The notes beneath the pieces are model-generated. The model searched no databases, had not been told where the DNA came from, and worked only from the letters and a program-made list of their open reading frames with translations. A stretch of 64,000 bases of DNA, taken from JAXLQL01 sp046331625. GTDB lineage: Bacteria > Acidobacteriota > Terriglobia > Bryobacterales > Bryobacteraceae. Both the position numbers and the translations under genes were made by a program. Where the stretch lies: the NCBI GenBank assembly GCA_046331625.1, contig JAXLQL010000008.1, forward strand, positions 310,001 through 374,000. The letters are read 5' to 3'. This document shows positions 49,993 through 58,722 of the stretch, one piece after another; position 1 is the first letter of the stretch; each line of letters opens with the position of its first letter.

Positions 49993-51123
49993 CTACGGCC
50001 CGGTGGCGAAGTCGACGTTTTCGTCCTGGTGCGAGCTCGCCAGCAAGCGCGAGTCCTTGCCGCGCAGGTGCAGGGCGAAGAATTCGCGAAGGTAGCTGCG
50101 GACGAAGCCGATCACACGGTCACCGTCACTGGTTTCGGGGATGCCTTCGCGCCGGGCGAACGCGAGCCGGCCGATGATCGGATAGTCGGTGAAGGTGACG
50201 TGGCGCGCCTTGGCGAGCACCATGCGATACCCGGGTTTGCCGTTCCGGTACAGTGCTTCGAGCTTCGCCGTGCCCGGCGACTGGATCACGAGCAGCGGCT
50301 TCGCGAGCGCGGCGTTCTCCACGGTGGCCAGGGGCGTTCCATCGATATCGGCGGCGGCGATGACGCGTTTGTCCTCGAGGGCCAGTTGCACGGCCACGTT
50401 GCCGCCGAGCCCGTGGCCAAAGGCGGCGATTTTCTTGGCGTCGATGTGTTTGAAGAAGCGATGCTTCAGTTCGAGGTCCCAATGCAGCAACTGATCGAGC
50501 GTGTAGCGCAAGTCCCCGGCCCAGAGCGGCGCGGCGACTTTGTCGAGCCATGAGGGATCGTTCGAGCGCTTGCTCGATGCAGCGACTTCGTGACCATCGG
50601 GGAAAGCCGCTTTGGCGGTCCAGGCGGTGGGAACGAGCCCAAAGACCATGTAGCCGAGGCTCGCGAGGTCTTCCATGTAGCTGGTGTAGTGGGTGGTGAA
50701 GATCGCCTCGTCTGGCGCGAAGAGCAGCACGGGCCAGCGCCCTTTGGCGACGAGCGCATCTTCGATCGAGTAGACTTGCACGCCTTCGATGAGGGCTTTT
50801 GCCGGGCCGGGCTCGAGCGCGTCCTCAGAGCCTTTGAGCGCGGTTACGATGAGCGCGGCTTCGGAATCGACCATGGTGGGCGGGACCCACGTCGACTTCT
50901 GTCCGCGGATCTCGCCGCGGACGTCGGGCTCGGCGGGGTACCAGGCGATGACCATGAACTCGCGCTTGGCGCCCTCTTTTTCAGAGACGGGATCGGTGCG
51001 GCTGTCGTCGGTGAGGTGGATCAGCGTGCGGCCGATGCGATATTTGCCGGAGGGCGGCGGGAGGGAGATCGATTGGGCGAAGGCCAGGGTTGAAGCGAGG
51101 AGTGCGACGGCGAACGTTCTCAT
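49993..51123 (-). CDS. Secreted PAF-acetylhydrolase-like alpha/beta hydrolase lacking the nucleophile Ser
   Basis: 376 residues with signal peptide (MRTFAVALLASTLAFAQ). Alpha/beta-hydrolase fold of the platelet-activating-factor acetylhydrolase/dienelactone hydrolase type: 'REFMVIAWYPAEPD', 'RWPVLLFAPDEAIFTTHYTSYMEDLASLGY' (read in parts), 'KKIAAFGHGLGGNVAVQLA', 'VIAAADIDGTPL', 'ARHVTFTDY'. The nucleophile elbow reads G-H-G-L-G-G where family members have G-H-S-x-G-G, so the catalytic Ser is Gly, while the Asp and His regions remain. Probably a pseudoenzyme or binding protein. Confidence 0.8.
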   Translation of the reverse strand: MRTFAVALLASTLAFAQSISLPPPSGKYRIGRTLIHLTDDSRTDPVSEKEGAKREFMVIAWYPAEPDVRGEIRGQKSTWVPPTMVDSEAALIVTALKGSEDALEPGPAKALIEGVQVYSIEDALVAKGRWPVLLFAPDEAIFTTHYTSYMEDLASLGYMVFGLVPTAWTAKAAFPDGHEVAASSKRSNDPSWLDKVAAPLWAGDLRYTLDQLLHWDLELKHRFFKHIDAKKIAAFGHGLGGNVAVQLALEDKRVIAAADIDGTPLATVENAALAKPLLVIQSPGTAKLEALYRNGKPGYRMVLAKARHVTFTDYPIIGRLAFARREGIPETSDGDRVIGFVRSYLREFFALHLRGKDSRLLASSHQDENVDFATGP

Positions 51124-51260
51124 GAGGCCTCGGCTTCGTTTTGCAAAATCGCTTTTTGCGGGCGCGTTTGCGGGGTTTTGCCTGCGCTCGAGGTTAGAGC
51201 GAGTTCTTCGAGATGACTGCGGTCCATGAGAGTGTCCCTGCGCCTGAGAGTAGTTCGGAG

Positions 51261-51335
51261 GGTGATCGCTCTTGCAAAATCGAAATTGGTGAGTGATTGA
51301 AAACAGGGAGGAAAAGAAATTCTCAATACACGAAC
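51261..51335. repeat. Interspersed 75-bp repeat, copy B
   Basis: Second copy of the sequence at 15701-15776 (GCAAAATCGAAA, GATTGAAAACA, AAAGAAAT, ACACGAAC all shared). Lies with a REP-like repeat (51374-51412) in the 300-bp gap 51124-51424 between two minus-strand genes; nothing else seen there. Confidence 0.55.
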
Positions 51336-51373
51336 ATCACCGACGTGCAGGACATGGGTGCGAGTCTCGGGTG

Positions 51374-51412
51374 GCGGGACTGAAGTCCCGCGCTGGCTAA
51401 AGCCCGCCCTAC
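51374..51412 (+). repeat. REP-like double-hairpin repeat, consensus copy
   Basis: GCGGGACTGAAGTCCCGC followed by GCTGGCTAAAGCCCGCCCTAC; both stems perfect. Ends 12 bp before the SET-domain gene stop. Confidence 0.85.
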
Positions 51413-51424
51413 AAGCGCGCGGAG

Positions 51425-51829
51425 TCATATTGCGCCACGGCAATTCGGAGCGCCGCACTGGCAGGGAAGCTTCCCGTCATGATGGCTCTCGCCGTAGTCG
51501 CAGGTGAGCTCTTCACCGGCCTTGATGTCGCGCCGCGCGTAGAACTCGGCGTGCGATCCGAAGATTCGAATGAACACATTCCCGGCGCAGGAGTGATTGA
51601 TGTACCGAAACTCGTTGCCGTTCGTAGCATCGATCGCCTTGCCGTTGCCGAGCTCGACGATGGCGATGCGCCTGAAGTTCCGCGCGCGCCGCCGCGCCTC
51701 GCGCTGCGTGATCATTTCGCCAATCAACTCGCCGATCTTGCGCCGCGCCGGGATGCGTTTCAGAGACCAAAGGCCGAGCCCGTCGATGCGGCTCGGCCTG
51801 ACTTCCAAGGGATAAACGAGAGCGTTCAC
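51425..51829 (-). CDS. SET-domain protein methyltransferase
   Basis: 134 residues; GTG start overlaps the upstream stop (GTGA). A compact SET domain: 'PSRIDGLGLWSLKRIPARRKIGELIGEMI' (read in parts), cofactor/pseudoknot motifs 'FRYINHSCAGNVF' and 'GEELTCDYGE', and a zinc-binding post-SET tail 'CQCGAPNCRG'. SET enzymes methylate protein lysines; bacterial examples act on ribosomal, histone-like or host proteins. Target unknown. Its coupling to a secreted dehydrogenase gene has no obvious functional logic. Confidence 0.9.
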   Translation of the reverse strand: MNALVYPLEVRPSRIDGLGLWSLKRIPARRKIGELIGEMITQREARRRARNFRRIAIVELGNGKAIDATNGNEFRYINHSCAGNVFIRIFGSHAEFYARRDIKAGEELTCDYGESHHDGKLPCQCGAPNCRGAI

Positions 51830-53658
51830 TTCTTTTTGATGCTATCGAGAAACGCCATGATCTTCAGGATGTCGTCCTGCGAGACGCGATTTCCGAATGC
51901 CTGCATGGCGCCGGTTCCGCCCGCGTAGATGACTTCGAACTCGCCCACGTCGGTCTTGGCGCGCGGATAGGTCCACTGCTTGTCAACGAGGTTCGAGCCA
52001 ATGCGGCCGGTGCCGTCGGCCAGGTGGCAGGCGGCGCACCATTGCTGATAGACGGTTTTGCCGGCGGTAATCGCGGTCCGGTTGCCCTTGTACGGATTCT
52101 GGCCGTTCTGATGGAACTGCCGCACTTCCGCGGTGATGGTCTCGCTGGGCATCATGTTCAACGAGATCGGCTTGTTGTCGAGCGGATGGCGGAACTGCGG
52201 CGCGCCGCCGGTGGAAGCCGTCTCCGCTTGCTGCGCCGCGCCAGTCACCACGCGAGCGGTCTCGGCTCCGGCAGGCACGCGATCGGCGGGGACCACGCGC
52301 CACAGCGCTCCCGCGGGATTCGCCATCGGCCCCTTGTCCGCCGTATAGAAGCAGTTACAATTCACGGCGATTACGTTTCCGTCTTCGTCATTGCCTCCGG
52401 CGGTGAACTGGAGGTTGGTGTGAAGCATGTCTTCGATCTGCCAGCGGCGGCCATCCCAGCCGATGCCGAACACGCGGCCCGAGCACCAATCGCCCACCAG
52501 GTAGACGCCGTTCATGCCGCCGTAGTTGGCCACGCCGAGACCTTCCACCGAGCAGCCCCAACCGTCTTTGATCGGCGCCGCGCCTGGATAGGGAATCTCG
52601 TGCGGATACTCGGCCACGGGGAGCGTGCCGACGAGCGGGCACTTGTCGTCAGGCCCGGTCATGGGGAAACATTTCGTGCCGTTTACGTGGTTCCAGCCGT
52701 AGTTCTCGCCGCCTTTGCTCGCGCCGGGCTGCCAGTCGATTTCTTCCCAGTGGTTCTGGCCGACGTCGGCGATCCACATGTCGCCGGTCTTCTTGTCGAA
52801 CACGAAGTCGTAGGGGTTGCGCAGGCCATAGGCCCAGATCTCGGGGCGCGAGCGAGTCTTGATCTTCGAGAAGTCGAGCTCGCTGATTCCGAACAGCGAC
52901 ATCAACCGCTCGTTGCGCGCGGTGGCGAAGGGGTTCGTCGCCGGAATCTTGTAGGGCACCGTGTCGTCGTCTTGCGTGTTGACGTCGATACGCAGCATCT
53001 TGCCGAGCCACGTGCCGAGGTCCTGGCCGGACATGTAGGGATCGCCTTCCCAGCCGCCGTCGCCGGACGCGATGTAGAGGTAACCATCGGGACCGAATTC
53101 GATTTGCCCGCCGTTGTGGTTGTAGTACGGCTGCTCGATGCGCATGAGCACCTTGGCGGTCTTGTTGGTGCGCTCGGGCGTGAGGAAGTTCGGACTCGCC
53201 GGATCCACCTGGAAGCGCACGATCACTCCATCGCCATTGAAGGGGAGCGAGGCGTAGTGCGCGTAGAAGTATCCGTTCTGTTTGAAGTTCGGATGGAAGG
53301 CGATCGAGTAGAGGCCCTGCTCGACGAAACCGGTCTGCACGTCGCTGCCGAGCGGATTGATGTTGGTGAGGTCGAGGAACGGTTCCTTCTGAACGCTGCC
53401 GTCTTTGCGGACCACCTTGACGCGGCCCACGCGCTCGACGACGAAGATGCGGCCGGAGCCGTCATTGGCGATGGCGGTGTTGGTGGGATCATTGAATCCA
53501 TCGGCGATTTTGACGAGCGCGATCTTGGGGCTGCCGGGAAGCTTGCCTTGACCGGGGCGAGCCACTTCATCGGCGGTGCGGGGGACGCGCTTGCCTTCCT
53601 GAGCGGTGACGATCCAGGCGAGGGCCACGAAGGCAAACGCGGCGGAAATCTTCTTCAT
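51826..53658 (-). CDS. Secreted PQQ-dependent sugar dehydrogenase fused to cytochrome c
   Basis: 610 residues; ATG 53658 with AGGAGAC upstream and signal peptide. Residues about 40-450 are the six-bladed glucose/sorbosone-dehydrogenase propeller: 'RIFVVERVGRVKVV', 'GLYSIAFHPNF', 'NHNGGQIEFGPDGYLYIASGDGG' (read in parts), 'WAYGLRNPYDFVFD', 'WIADVGQNHWEEID'. A C-terminal heme domain (about 530-605) has CAACH and a 'GAMQAFG' Met region. Oxidises a sugar and passes electrons to its own heme. A Cys-rich insert (GWGCSVEGL, NCNCF) is present between blades. Confidence 0.9.
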   Translation of the reverse strand: MKKISAAFAFVALAWIVTAQEGKRVPRTADEVARPGQGKLPGSPKIALVKIADGFNDPTNTAIANDGSGRIFVVERVGRVKVVRKDGSVQKEPFLDLTNINPLGSDVQTGFVEQGLYSIAFHPNFKQNGYFYAHYASLPFNGDGVIVRFQVDPASPNFLTPERTNKTAKVLMRIEQPYYNHNGGQIEFGPDGYLYIASGDGGWEGDPYMSGQDLGTWLGKMLRIDVNTQDDDTVPYKIPATNPFATARNERLMSLFGISELDFSKIKTRSRPEIWAYGLRNPYDFVFDKKTGDMWIADVGQNHWEEIDWQPGASKGGENYGWNHVNGTKCFPMTGPDDKCPLVGTLPVAEYPHEIPYPGAAPIKDGWGCSVEGLGVANYGGMNGVYLVGDWCSGRVFGIGWDGRRWQIEDMLHTNLQFTAGGNDEDGNVIAVNCNCFYTADKGPMANPAGALWRVVPADRVPAGAETARVVTGAAQQAETASTGGAPQFRHPLDNKPISLNMMPSETITAEVRQFHQNGQNPYKGNRTAITAGKTVYQQWCAACHLADGTGRIGSNLVDKQWTYPRAKTDVGEFEVIYAGGTGAMQAFGNRVSQDDILKIMAFLDSIKKK

Positions 53659-53802
53659 CGAGGTCTCCTTGAGGACACGGGTCCGCGCGAGGCGGAGTGC
53701 GGTGTCGAACAACTTACGATACTAAAGGCGGTCGGGGCGATTCAAGCCGGGGAGGATGTCGAGACGCGGATTTCGATGCTACGCTGATGGCGAGTTTCCC
53801 CG

Positions 53803-55149
53803 ATGTGCACTTTCCGGAGAAGTGTTCTCGCACTCGCATGTTTGCCCGTATGGACGGCGTTCGCCTGCTCGTGCATCAAGGACCCGACGACCTGCGAGTT
53901 CTTGAAGACGGCGCAACTGGTGTTCGTAGGAACGGTGGTGAAGGGAACCGAGAAACCAGGCGGTGGTTTTCACTTCGGGGATCAGCCGGCGCACGTCCAA
54001 GTGGGAACTGTGCTCAAGGGTATGGATCCCGCCACCCGGGAGATCCTTGTGGATACCGGGGTTGGGAGCAGTTGCTACTACCCGATGCAAGAAGGCGAGC
54101 GCTGGCTGGTGGTGGGCCGTTTGGAAGAACCTAATCTCGTTGTTTCGCACATGTGCCTGGGATCCAAGAAAATCGAGGCGGACGATACGTTGAGCGAGCG
54201 GCTCGTTCAGTCGTTCTCGAACGGACCGAACCTTGTCACCGGATCCGTGTCGCGTCGTGTTCCGGGGCAGGAAGACGACGTTCCTGCCGCCGGAATAGAG
54301 GTGAAACTTTCCGGCCACTCAGAAGCCGCCGTCAGAACATCCGCCACTGGACTGTTCGAATTTCGAGGCGTGGAATCGGGAGAGTACCGCTTGGATGTCA
54401 AAGCAGCAGGCGAGACCGCCACCGCACGAGTGAACCGAGATTCGGAAGCGCCCATTCCGGCGATCCAAGTGGAACCGCGCGGCTGTTCGCAAGTTTCGGT
54501 ACTGCTGTTTCCAGACCAAAGCATCACGGGGAGAGTGACCACGCTGACGGGCCAGCCGGTAAAAGATGTGATGGTGGCTGCATACGCTGTGCGCCAGCTT
54601 CCCGGTCCCCTCTACAGCCGGGAGTTCGCGACTGATGAAAACGGCGTCTATGTCATCCCGAGATTGGCGAACGGGACCTACATTGTCGGAATCAATGGCC
54701 ATGCGGACAGCGACTCCGACAAGTTCGCGGCAACGTTCTACCCAGCCGTCCACTCGGCTGAGCAGGCGTCGCGTGTTGTGCTCGATGGCAAAGGCGCTGC
54801 AGGCATCGACATTAGACTCGACCCTGCGCGGCGATTGGTCGAGACTTACATTCGCGTTGTCTTCGCCGATGGGAAGCCCGCGGTAGGGGCTCGAGTGGAG
54901 GTGAACCGAGACGACAAGAGAACGCTCCTCGTAGGCTCGAACAACATCACTTCCGACGAAGGCGACGTTATCGAGCGGTTGTGGGAAGGAGACGAGTACA
55001 TCGTGACCGCCCGATGGGTCGACCCTGCAACAGCCGGAAGCAAGGTGCGCTCCATTGCTACCGGACGGAGCCGCGTGATCGTTCACGAGCGCGCAACCGC
55101 GGAGATCCGGCTGGGGCGGGTCGAACCTGAGCCGGCCCCTCGCCGATGA
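53803..55149 (+). CDS. Secreted TIMP/NTR-like protein with carboxypeptidase-regulatory domains
   Basis: 448 residues; signal peptide then 'CSCIKDPTTCEFLKTAQLVFVGTVV', the C-x-C start of TIMP/netrin-like modules. About 155-235 and 240-330 are CarboxypepD_reg/SpaA-like beta-sandwiches ('AGIEVKLSGH', 'GLFEFRGVESGEYRLDV'; 'GRVTTLTGQPVKDVMV', 'GVYVIPRLANGTYIVGI'), with a further similar module about 345-440. No enzyme motif. Typical exported multi-domain protein of Acidobacteriota, function unknown. Stop overlaps a DUF433 gene (ATGA). Confidence 0.72.
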   Translation: MCTFRRSVLALACLPVWTAFACSCIKDPTTCEFLKTAQLVFVGTVVKGTEKPGGGFHFGDQPAHVQVGTVLKGMDPATREILVDTGVGSSCYYPMQEGERWLVVGRLEEPNLVVSHMCLGSKKIEADDTLSERLVQSFSNGPNLVTGSVSRRVPGQEDDVPAAGIEVKLSGHSEAAVRTSATGLFEFRGVESGEYRLDVKAAGETATARVNRDSEAPIPAIQVEPRGCSQVSVLLFPDQSITGRVTTLTGQPVKDVMVAAYAVRQLPGPLYSREFATDENGVYVIPRLANGTYIVGINGHADSDSDKFAATFYPAVHSAEQASRVVLDGKGAAGIDIRLDPARRLVETYIRVVFADGKPAVGARVEVNRDDKRTLLVGSNNITSDEGDVIERLWEGDEYIVTARWVDPATAGSKVRSIATGRSRVIVHERATAEIRLGRVEPEPAPRR

Positions 55150-55589
55150 CGATGATGAATGAGTTCTTCGAGCGACTGGGCTGGCGGTTCGAAGTGGAGG
55201 AGATCTCTAACTGTGTCTACGAAGCCCTCTGGCGCGACTTGACTGGTCGAATGACACGGCACACCGGGAGTGATCCTGACGAGTTGGTCGAGTTGTGCAA
55301 GCGAGACGTGATCCGAGCCGTCGCCGCCAGCTTCGAGCGCCAGTGCGCGACATTCGAGGGAGGTGCGTCTTCAGTGGAACAGCTCGAACGTATCACGATC
55401 GATCCCGTGCAGATGGGCGGTGTGCCGTGCATTCGCGGCCTGCGGATTCCAGTAGCGACGGTATTGCGATTACTCGGCGGAGGCTTGCGGGAGGATCAGA
55501 TCCTCGCCGAGTACCCGGATCTCGGGCGAGAAGATGTTCGGGAATGCCTTCGGTTCGCAGCGGCGACTGTGGCGCGCGGCGAACCTTGA
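55146..55589 (+). CDS. DUF433 antitoxin-like protein with N-terminal extension
   Basis: 147 residues. The C-terminal 75 residues are DUF433: 'ITIDPVQMGGVPCIRGLRIPVATVLRLLGGG', 'DQILAEYPDLGREDVRECLRFAA' (read in parts), a wHTH-type fold that pairs with DUF5615 PIN-like toxins. The first about 70 residues ('EFFERLGWRFEVEEISNCVYEALWRDL') are a helical extension not usual for the family. ATGA overlap with the secreted-protein gene; the toxin expected downstream is only a remnant. Confidence 0.78.
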   Translation: MTMMNEFFERLGWRFEVEEISNCVYEALWRDLTGRMTRHTGSDPDELVELCKRDVIRAVAASFERQCATFEGGASSVEQLERITIDPVQMGGVPCIRGLRIPVATVLRLLGGGLREDQILAEYPDLGREDVRECLRFAAATVARGEP

Positions 55590-55780
55590 TGCGCTTACTT
55601 CCAGGCGCGCGCCGTGAGCCCCATCATCATTACATTGACTTTGAATACCGGACGAGCGATGTGTCCCGCCAACTGCCTTGATCTCCTGTAACTCGACCGG
55701 CGTCTGGCGCGTTTCCGCTCGAGGACACCGACCTCGTCTTCTTTGGCTCGAGGGATTCGTCCGATCGAAGTCCCGGAACG
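55588..55780 (+). pseudogene. Possible remnant of DUF5615-type toxin
   Basis: ATG overlaps the DUF433 stop and reads 'MRLLPG', as DUF5615 proteins begin 'MR(L/F)L', but the frame then degenerates. About 140 bp on, another frame reads 'EDTDLVFFGSRDSSDRSP', similar to the 'SxDTDF...LLAxR' strand of that family. Order and overlap fit a toxin gene; similarity is weak. The gap to the secretin stop at 55845 has no other candidate. Confidence 0.35.
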
Positions 55781-55844
55781 GCTTTGCGAATCCGGACTGG
55801 CAGTCCAGGAAGGATCGAGGTGGTTCGGTCGTCTGATACGGCCA

Positions 55845-58172
55845 CTACTCCTGGAAGATCTTGTTCACCCGCTTCAGCCTCGACTTCAACTCGTCGCTCG
55901 CTTCCACCATCTGGTTGGTGTCATAGATCACGCGCGGCGTCATGAAAATGATCATTTCGGAGCGCTCCTTGTCATAGCTTCGACTACCGAATGCGGAGCC
56001 CACGATCGGCAGCTTGTGCAGGATCGGAATTCCTCCGCTAGACGATGTGGAGCTCTCTGTGATGATTCCGCCGATGGCGATGGTGTCGCCGTCTTGCACA
56101 GTCACCTGCGTGTTCACGGTGCGCTTGGAGAACGACGGGGAATTGATGGAGCCGGGCGCGGGCGGCACGGGAGCGCTGACGTCCTGGTTGATCACCATGG
56201 TCACGATGCCGCTCGGGTTGACGCGGGCAAGGATGCTCAAGTTGACACCGGTGGAGCGGCTCGAAATGGAGTTCGCGAAGAGTGAATTACCTCCCGACTG
56301 CACGGGACTCACGGCTTGCGCGGTCAGGGTAGGAACTTCGAGTCCAACGTTGATCGACGCGGCGATGCTGTCCGTGGCGATGACGCTCGGGGCCGAGATG
56401 ACCTTGGTGCGCGACGTGTTCTCGGCGAGGCTGAGGAAGGCCATCAGTTCCCGGCTGGCATCGACGATCATGCCGGCGGAGAGCGCGATACCTGCCGCGC
56501 CGGTTGTGCCGATCGCCTTGAGGTTCGTGGACGTGCCACGCTTTTGCAGGGCCGCGGCCACGCCACTCGCGAAGGCGCCGGTGAGCGACACCTCGTACAC
56601 TTTGGCGTCAATCAGCACTTGCCGCGGTGGGATATCGAGCTCACGCAGAAGCTTGGCGATCTGCTGATACTCCTGGGCGGTGGCTTGAATCAGGAGCGTG
56701 TTGTCGATGAAGTTCGGGATGATGCGCGGGAATCGGGGGTAACCACCGCCACCGTTGAGATAGGAACCGGTCTGGTCCGTGGCCGCGCCCGCTGTGCCGG
56801 CCGCGCCGGTTCCCGCTGCACCTGCCGCGGTTTGTCCAGCGGCTCCGGCAGCGCCGAAACCTGGGGTCGGATATTGCGGCGCGCCATAGGTGAGTCCGGC
56901 GCCGCCCATGCCCGGGTAGCCCATACCGCCGTAACCCATGCCACCCATGCCTGGGTAACCACCCATGCCGCCGTATCCACCCATCATTCCGCCCATTCCG
57001 CCGTATCCGCCCATCATCCCGCCCATGCCACCGTAACCCATGCCACCCATGCCGCCCATTCCACCGAAGCCACCGCCCATCCCGCCCATACCGCCGTAGC
57101 CGCCCATCCCCCCCATTCCGCCCATCATCCCCATCATGCCGAATCCACCGAAGCCGAATCCGCCATAGAGCTGCGTGATCGACATGGCGAGGTATTCCGC
57201 GCGGCTGTACTTGACGCGATAGACGTAGACGTCTGTGCCGCCGGCGGTGACTTTGATTTCGGTATCGAGCTTCCTGATCCACTTCTCCACCTCGTCGAAC
57301 GCGCCGGGGTTGGGCGCGACGGCGATGATGGTGTTGATACGGTCCACCGGCATGAACTTGACTTGATTCTTGTCGGAGAGCGAGATGGAGCGGAGAATGT
57401 CTTCCACTTCCTTGGAGATGGAAGACGGGGCTCCGTTCTTGACTTCGAAGAGCCGCACGCGCTGGCTGGCGAGGGTGTCCGAGTCGAACAGCCCGATGAT
57501 TTCCATGGTGCGGCGGATGTTGCGCCGGCTGTCGAGCAGGAACAACAGATTCGCGGGGCCGTAGGAAATCGTGCGCGCGCCTTCACCGATAAAGGGTTCG
57601 ATGAGCTTGGCCACCTCGCTGACGCTCGCGTACTTGAGGAAGATCAGGTTGAGCATGATCTGGTCATCCTCGGGGATGGAAGGCCCGGGCTGCGAGACGA
57701 CGGGAAGCGGTTGGCGCGTGGCGGCGTCCATCTTCACGATGCGGAAGAACTCGCCCACCTGGACCATGGCGAATCCGTTGATGCGGAGTAAGAGCTCGAG
57801 CAGCGAGCGCGCGTCGATATCTTTGGTTTCGCCGTAAGTGTTGACGGTGACGGAGCCAGTGATTTTCTGGTCGACGATGTAATTGATCTTGAGCGTGGCG
57901 CAGAGCGCGTCCACCACTTCCGACAGCGCGGCGTTGTTCATCTTGAGGCTGCCGGTGGAGACCTTCTGTACGGGCGCGGTTTGCTTCGGCGCCGCTACTT
58001 TCGGAGCCTCTGGTTTCGGGGCTTCGGGCTTCGCTGCCTCGGGCTTTGAGGCGTCTGGCTTCGGAGCATCAGGCTTGGGCGCCTGAGCCGCTGCAGGCTG
58101 TGGCTGCTGTGCCTGGGCCAGCGGGAGCCATAGCAGAACGAAGCTGAGAAACAACGCAACGGGCGCTCGCAT
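55845..58172 (-). CDS. gspD: Type II secretion secretin GspD with Met/Gly-rich insert
   Basis: 775 residues, signal peptide (1-21), Pro/Lys/Glu repeat linker about 32-65 (KPDA/KPEA units), N0 domain about 72-150, N1-N3 domains about 168-335 and 485-530, and secretin core about 540-750 ('VLIDAKVYEVSLTGAFASGVA', 'KVISAPSVIATDSIAASINVG', 'TQVTVQDGDTIAIGGII', 'LHKLPIVGSAFGSRSYDKERSEMIIFMTPRVI', read in parts). Residues about 337-424 are almost only Gly, Met and Tyr, followed by Ala/Gly 425-465, inserted in the last N domain. Forms the outer-membrane channel; last gene of the operon. Confidence 0.93.
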   Translation of the reverse strand: MRAPVALFLSFVLLWLPLAQAQQPQPAAAQAPKPDAPKPDASKPEAAKPEAPKPEAPKVAAPKQTAPVQKVSTGSLKMNNAALSEVVDALCATLKINYIVDQKITGSVTVNTYGETKDIDARSLLELLLRINGFAMVQVGEFFRIVKMDAATRQPLPVVSQPGPSIPEDDQIMLNLIFLKYASVSEVAKLIEPFIGEGARTISYGPANLLFLLDSRRNIRRTMEIIGLFDSDTLASQRVRLFEVKNGAPSSISKEVEDILRSISLSDKNQVKFMPVDRINTIIAVAPNPGAFDEVEKWIRKLDTEIKVTAGGTDVYVYRVKYSRAEYLAMSITQLYGGFGFGGFGMMGMMGGMGGMGGYGGMGGMGGGFGGMGGMGGMGYGGMGGMMGGYGGMGGMMGGYGGMGGYPGMGGMGYGGMGYPGMGGAGLTYGAPQYPTPGFGAAGAAGQTAAGAAGTGAAGTAGAATDQTGSYLNGGGGYPRFPRIIPNFIDNTLLIQATAQEYQQIAKLLRELDIPPRQVLIDAKVYEVSLTGAFASGVAAALQKRGTSTNLKAIGTTGAAGIALSAGMIVDASRELMAFLSLAENTSRTKVISAPSVIATDSIAASINVGLEVPTLTAQAVSPVQSGGNSLFANSISSRSTGVNLSILARVNPSGIVTMVINQDVSAPVPPAPGSINSPSFSKRTVNTQVTVQDGDTIAIGGIITESSTSSSGGIPILHKLPIVGSAFGSRSYDKERSEMIIFMTPRVIYDTNQMVEASDELKSRLKRVNKIFQE

Positions 58173-58199
58173 GTCGGGTGGATTACTCCTCGGCGGGGA

Positions 58200-58673
58200 T
58201 CAGTCTTTGGCCGGCTTGGCAGCGGCGGATTGGCCGCGATTTTCGGAGGCGCGCTTCCACGCCAGCGACTCGCTCGGGTTCAGCTCGGACTTCTTGCGTT
58301 TCCACTCGGCCTTGCCGAATGGCGTCTTGCGCTCGAAGCGGACGGTGTCGCTGCCGTCGTCGAAGGCGGTGATGGTCTCGGCGAGCTCGCGCGTGTTGTC
58401 CTTTTCGATTTGGGGTTCGAAGCGGACGACGCCGAACGGGGTACGGCGGTAGTGCCACATCTTGCCGCTCGCGTCTTTGGCGGCGAAGGTGCCGGGCTCC
58501 ACTTCTTTGGCGTCTTTGGGAATGGTGATTGCTTTGGCAGGCACGACGGCCTTGGTTTCCTGCTTGGGCTTGGCGGCGGCCTGCTTGGTCGCGGTTTGCT
58601 TGGGAGCTTGCTTGGTCTGCTGCGCGGCGAGCGCTGCGGCCAGAGCGAGCATGGTGATCGTGGTGCGGATCAT
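58200..58673 (-). CDS. Hypothetical periplasmic protein of the secretion operon
   Basis: 157 residues; ATG 58673 has AGGAGA 5 bp upstream and begins a signal peptide (MIRTTITMLALAAALAAQ). Lys/Ala/Gln-rich linker about 20-48, then 'AKEVEPGTFAAKDASGKMWHYRRTPFGVVRFE' and a helical C-terminus (read in parts). No family recognised. Ends 27 bp before gspD, so it is co-transcribed and may be a pilotin- or chaperone-like helper, by position only. Confidence 0.65.
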   Translation of the reverse strand: MIRTTITMLALAAALAAQQTKQAPKQTATKQAAAKPKQETKAVVPAKAITIPKDAKEVEPGTFAAKDASGKMWHYRRTPFGVVRFEPQIEKDNTRELAETITAFDDGSDTVRFERKTPFGKAEWKRKKSELNPSESLAWKRASENRGQSAAAKPAKD

Positions 58674-58722
58674 GAGGATCTCCTGAATGAAACCTGTGAG
58701 CCTTGTGGGGCAGGCTGGCAAT

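Noticed and set aside
52024..53787. 587-codon plus-strand frame antisense to the PQQ sugar dehydrogenase
   Set aside because: The minus-strand gene has clear domains and a heme motif; the antisense frame has none.
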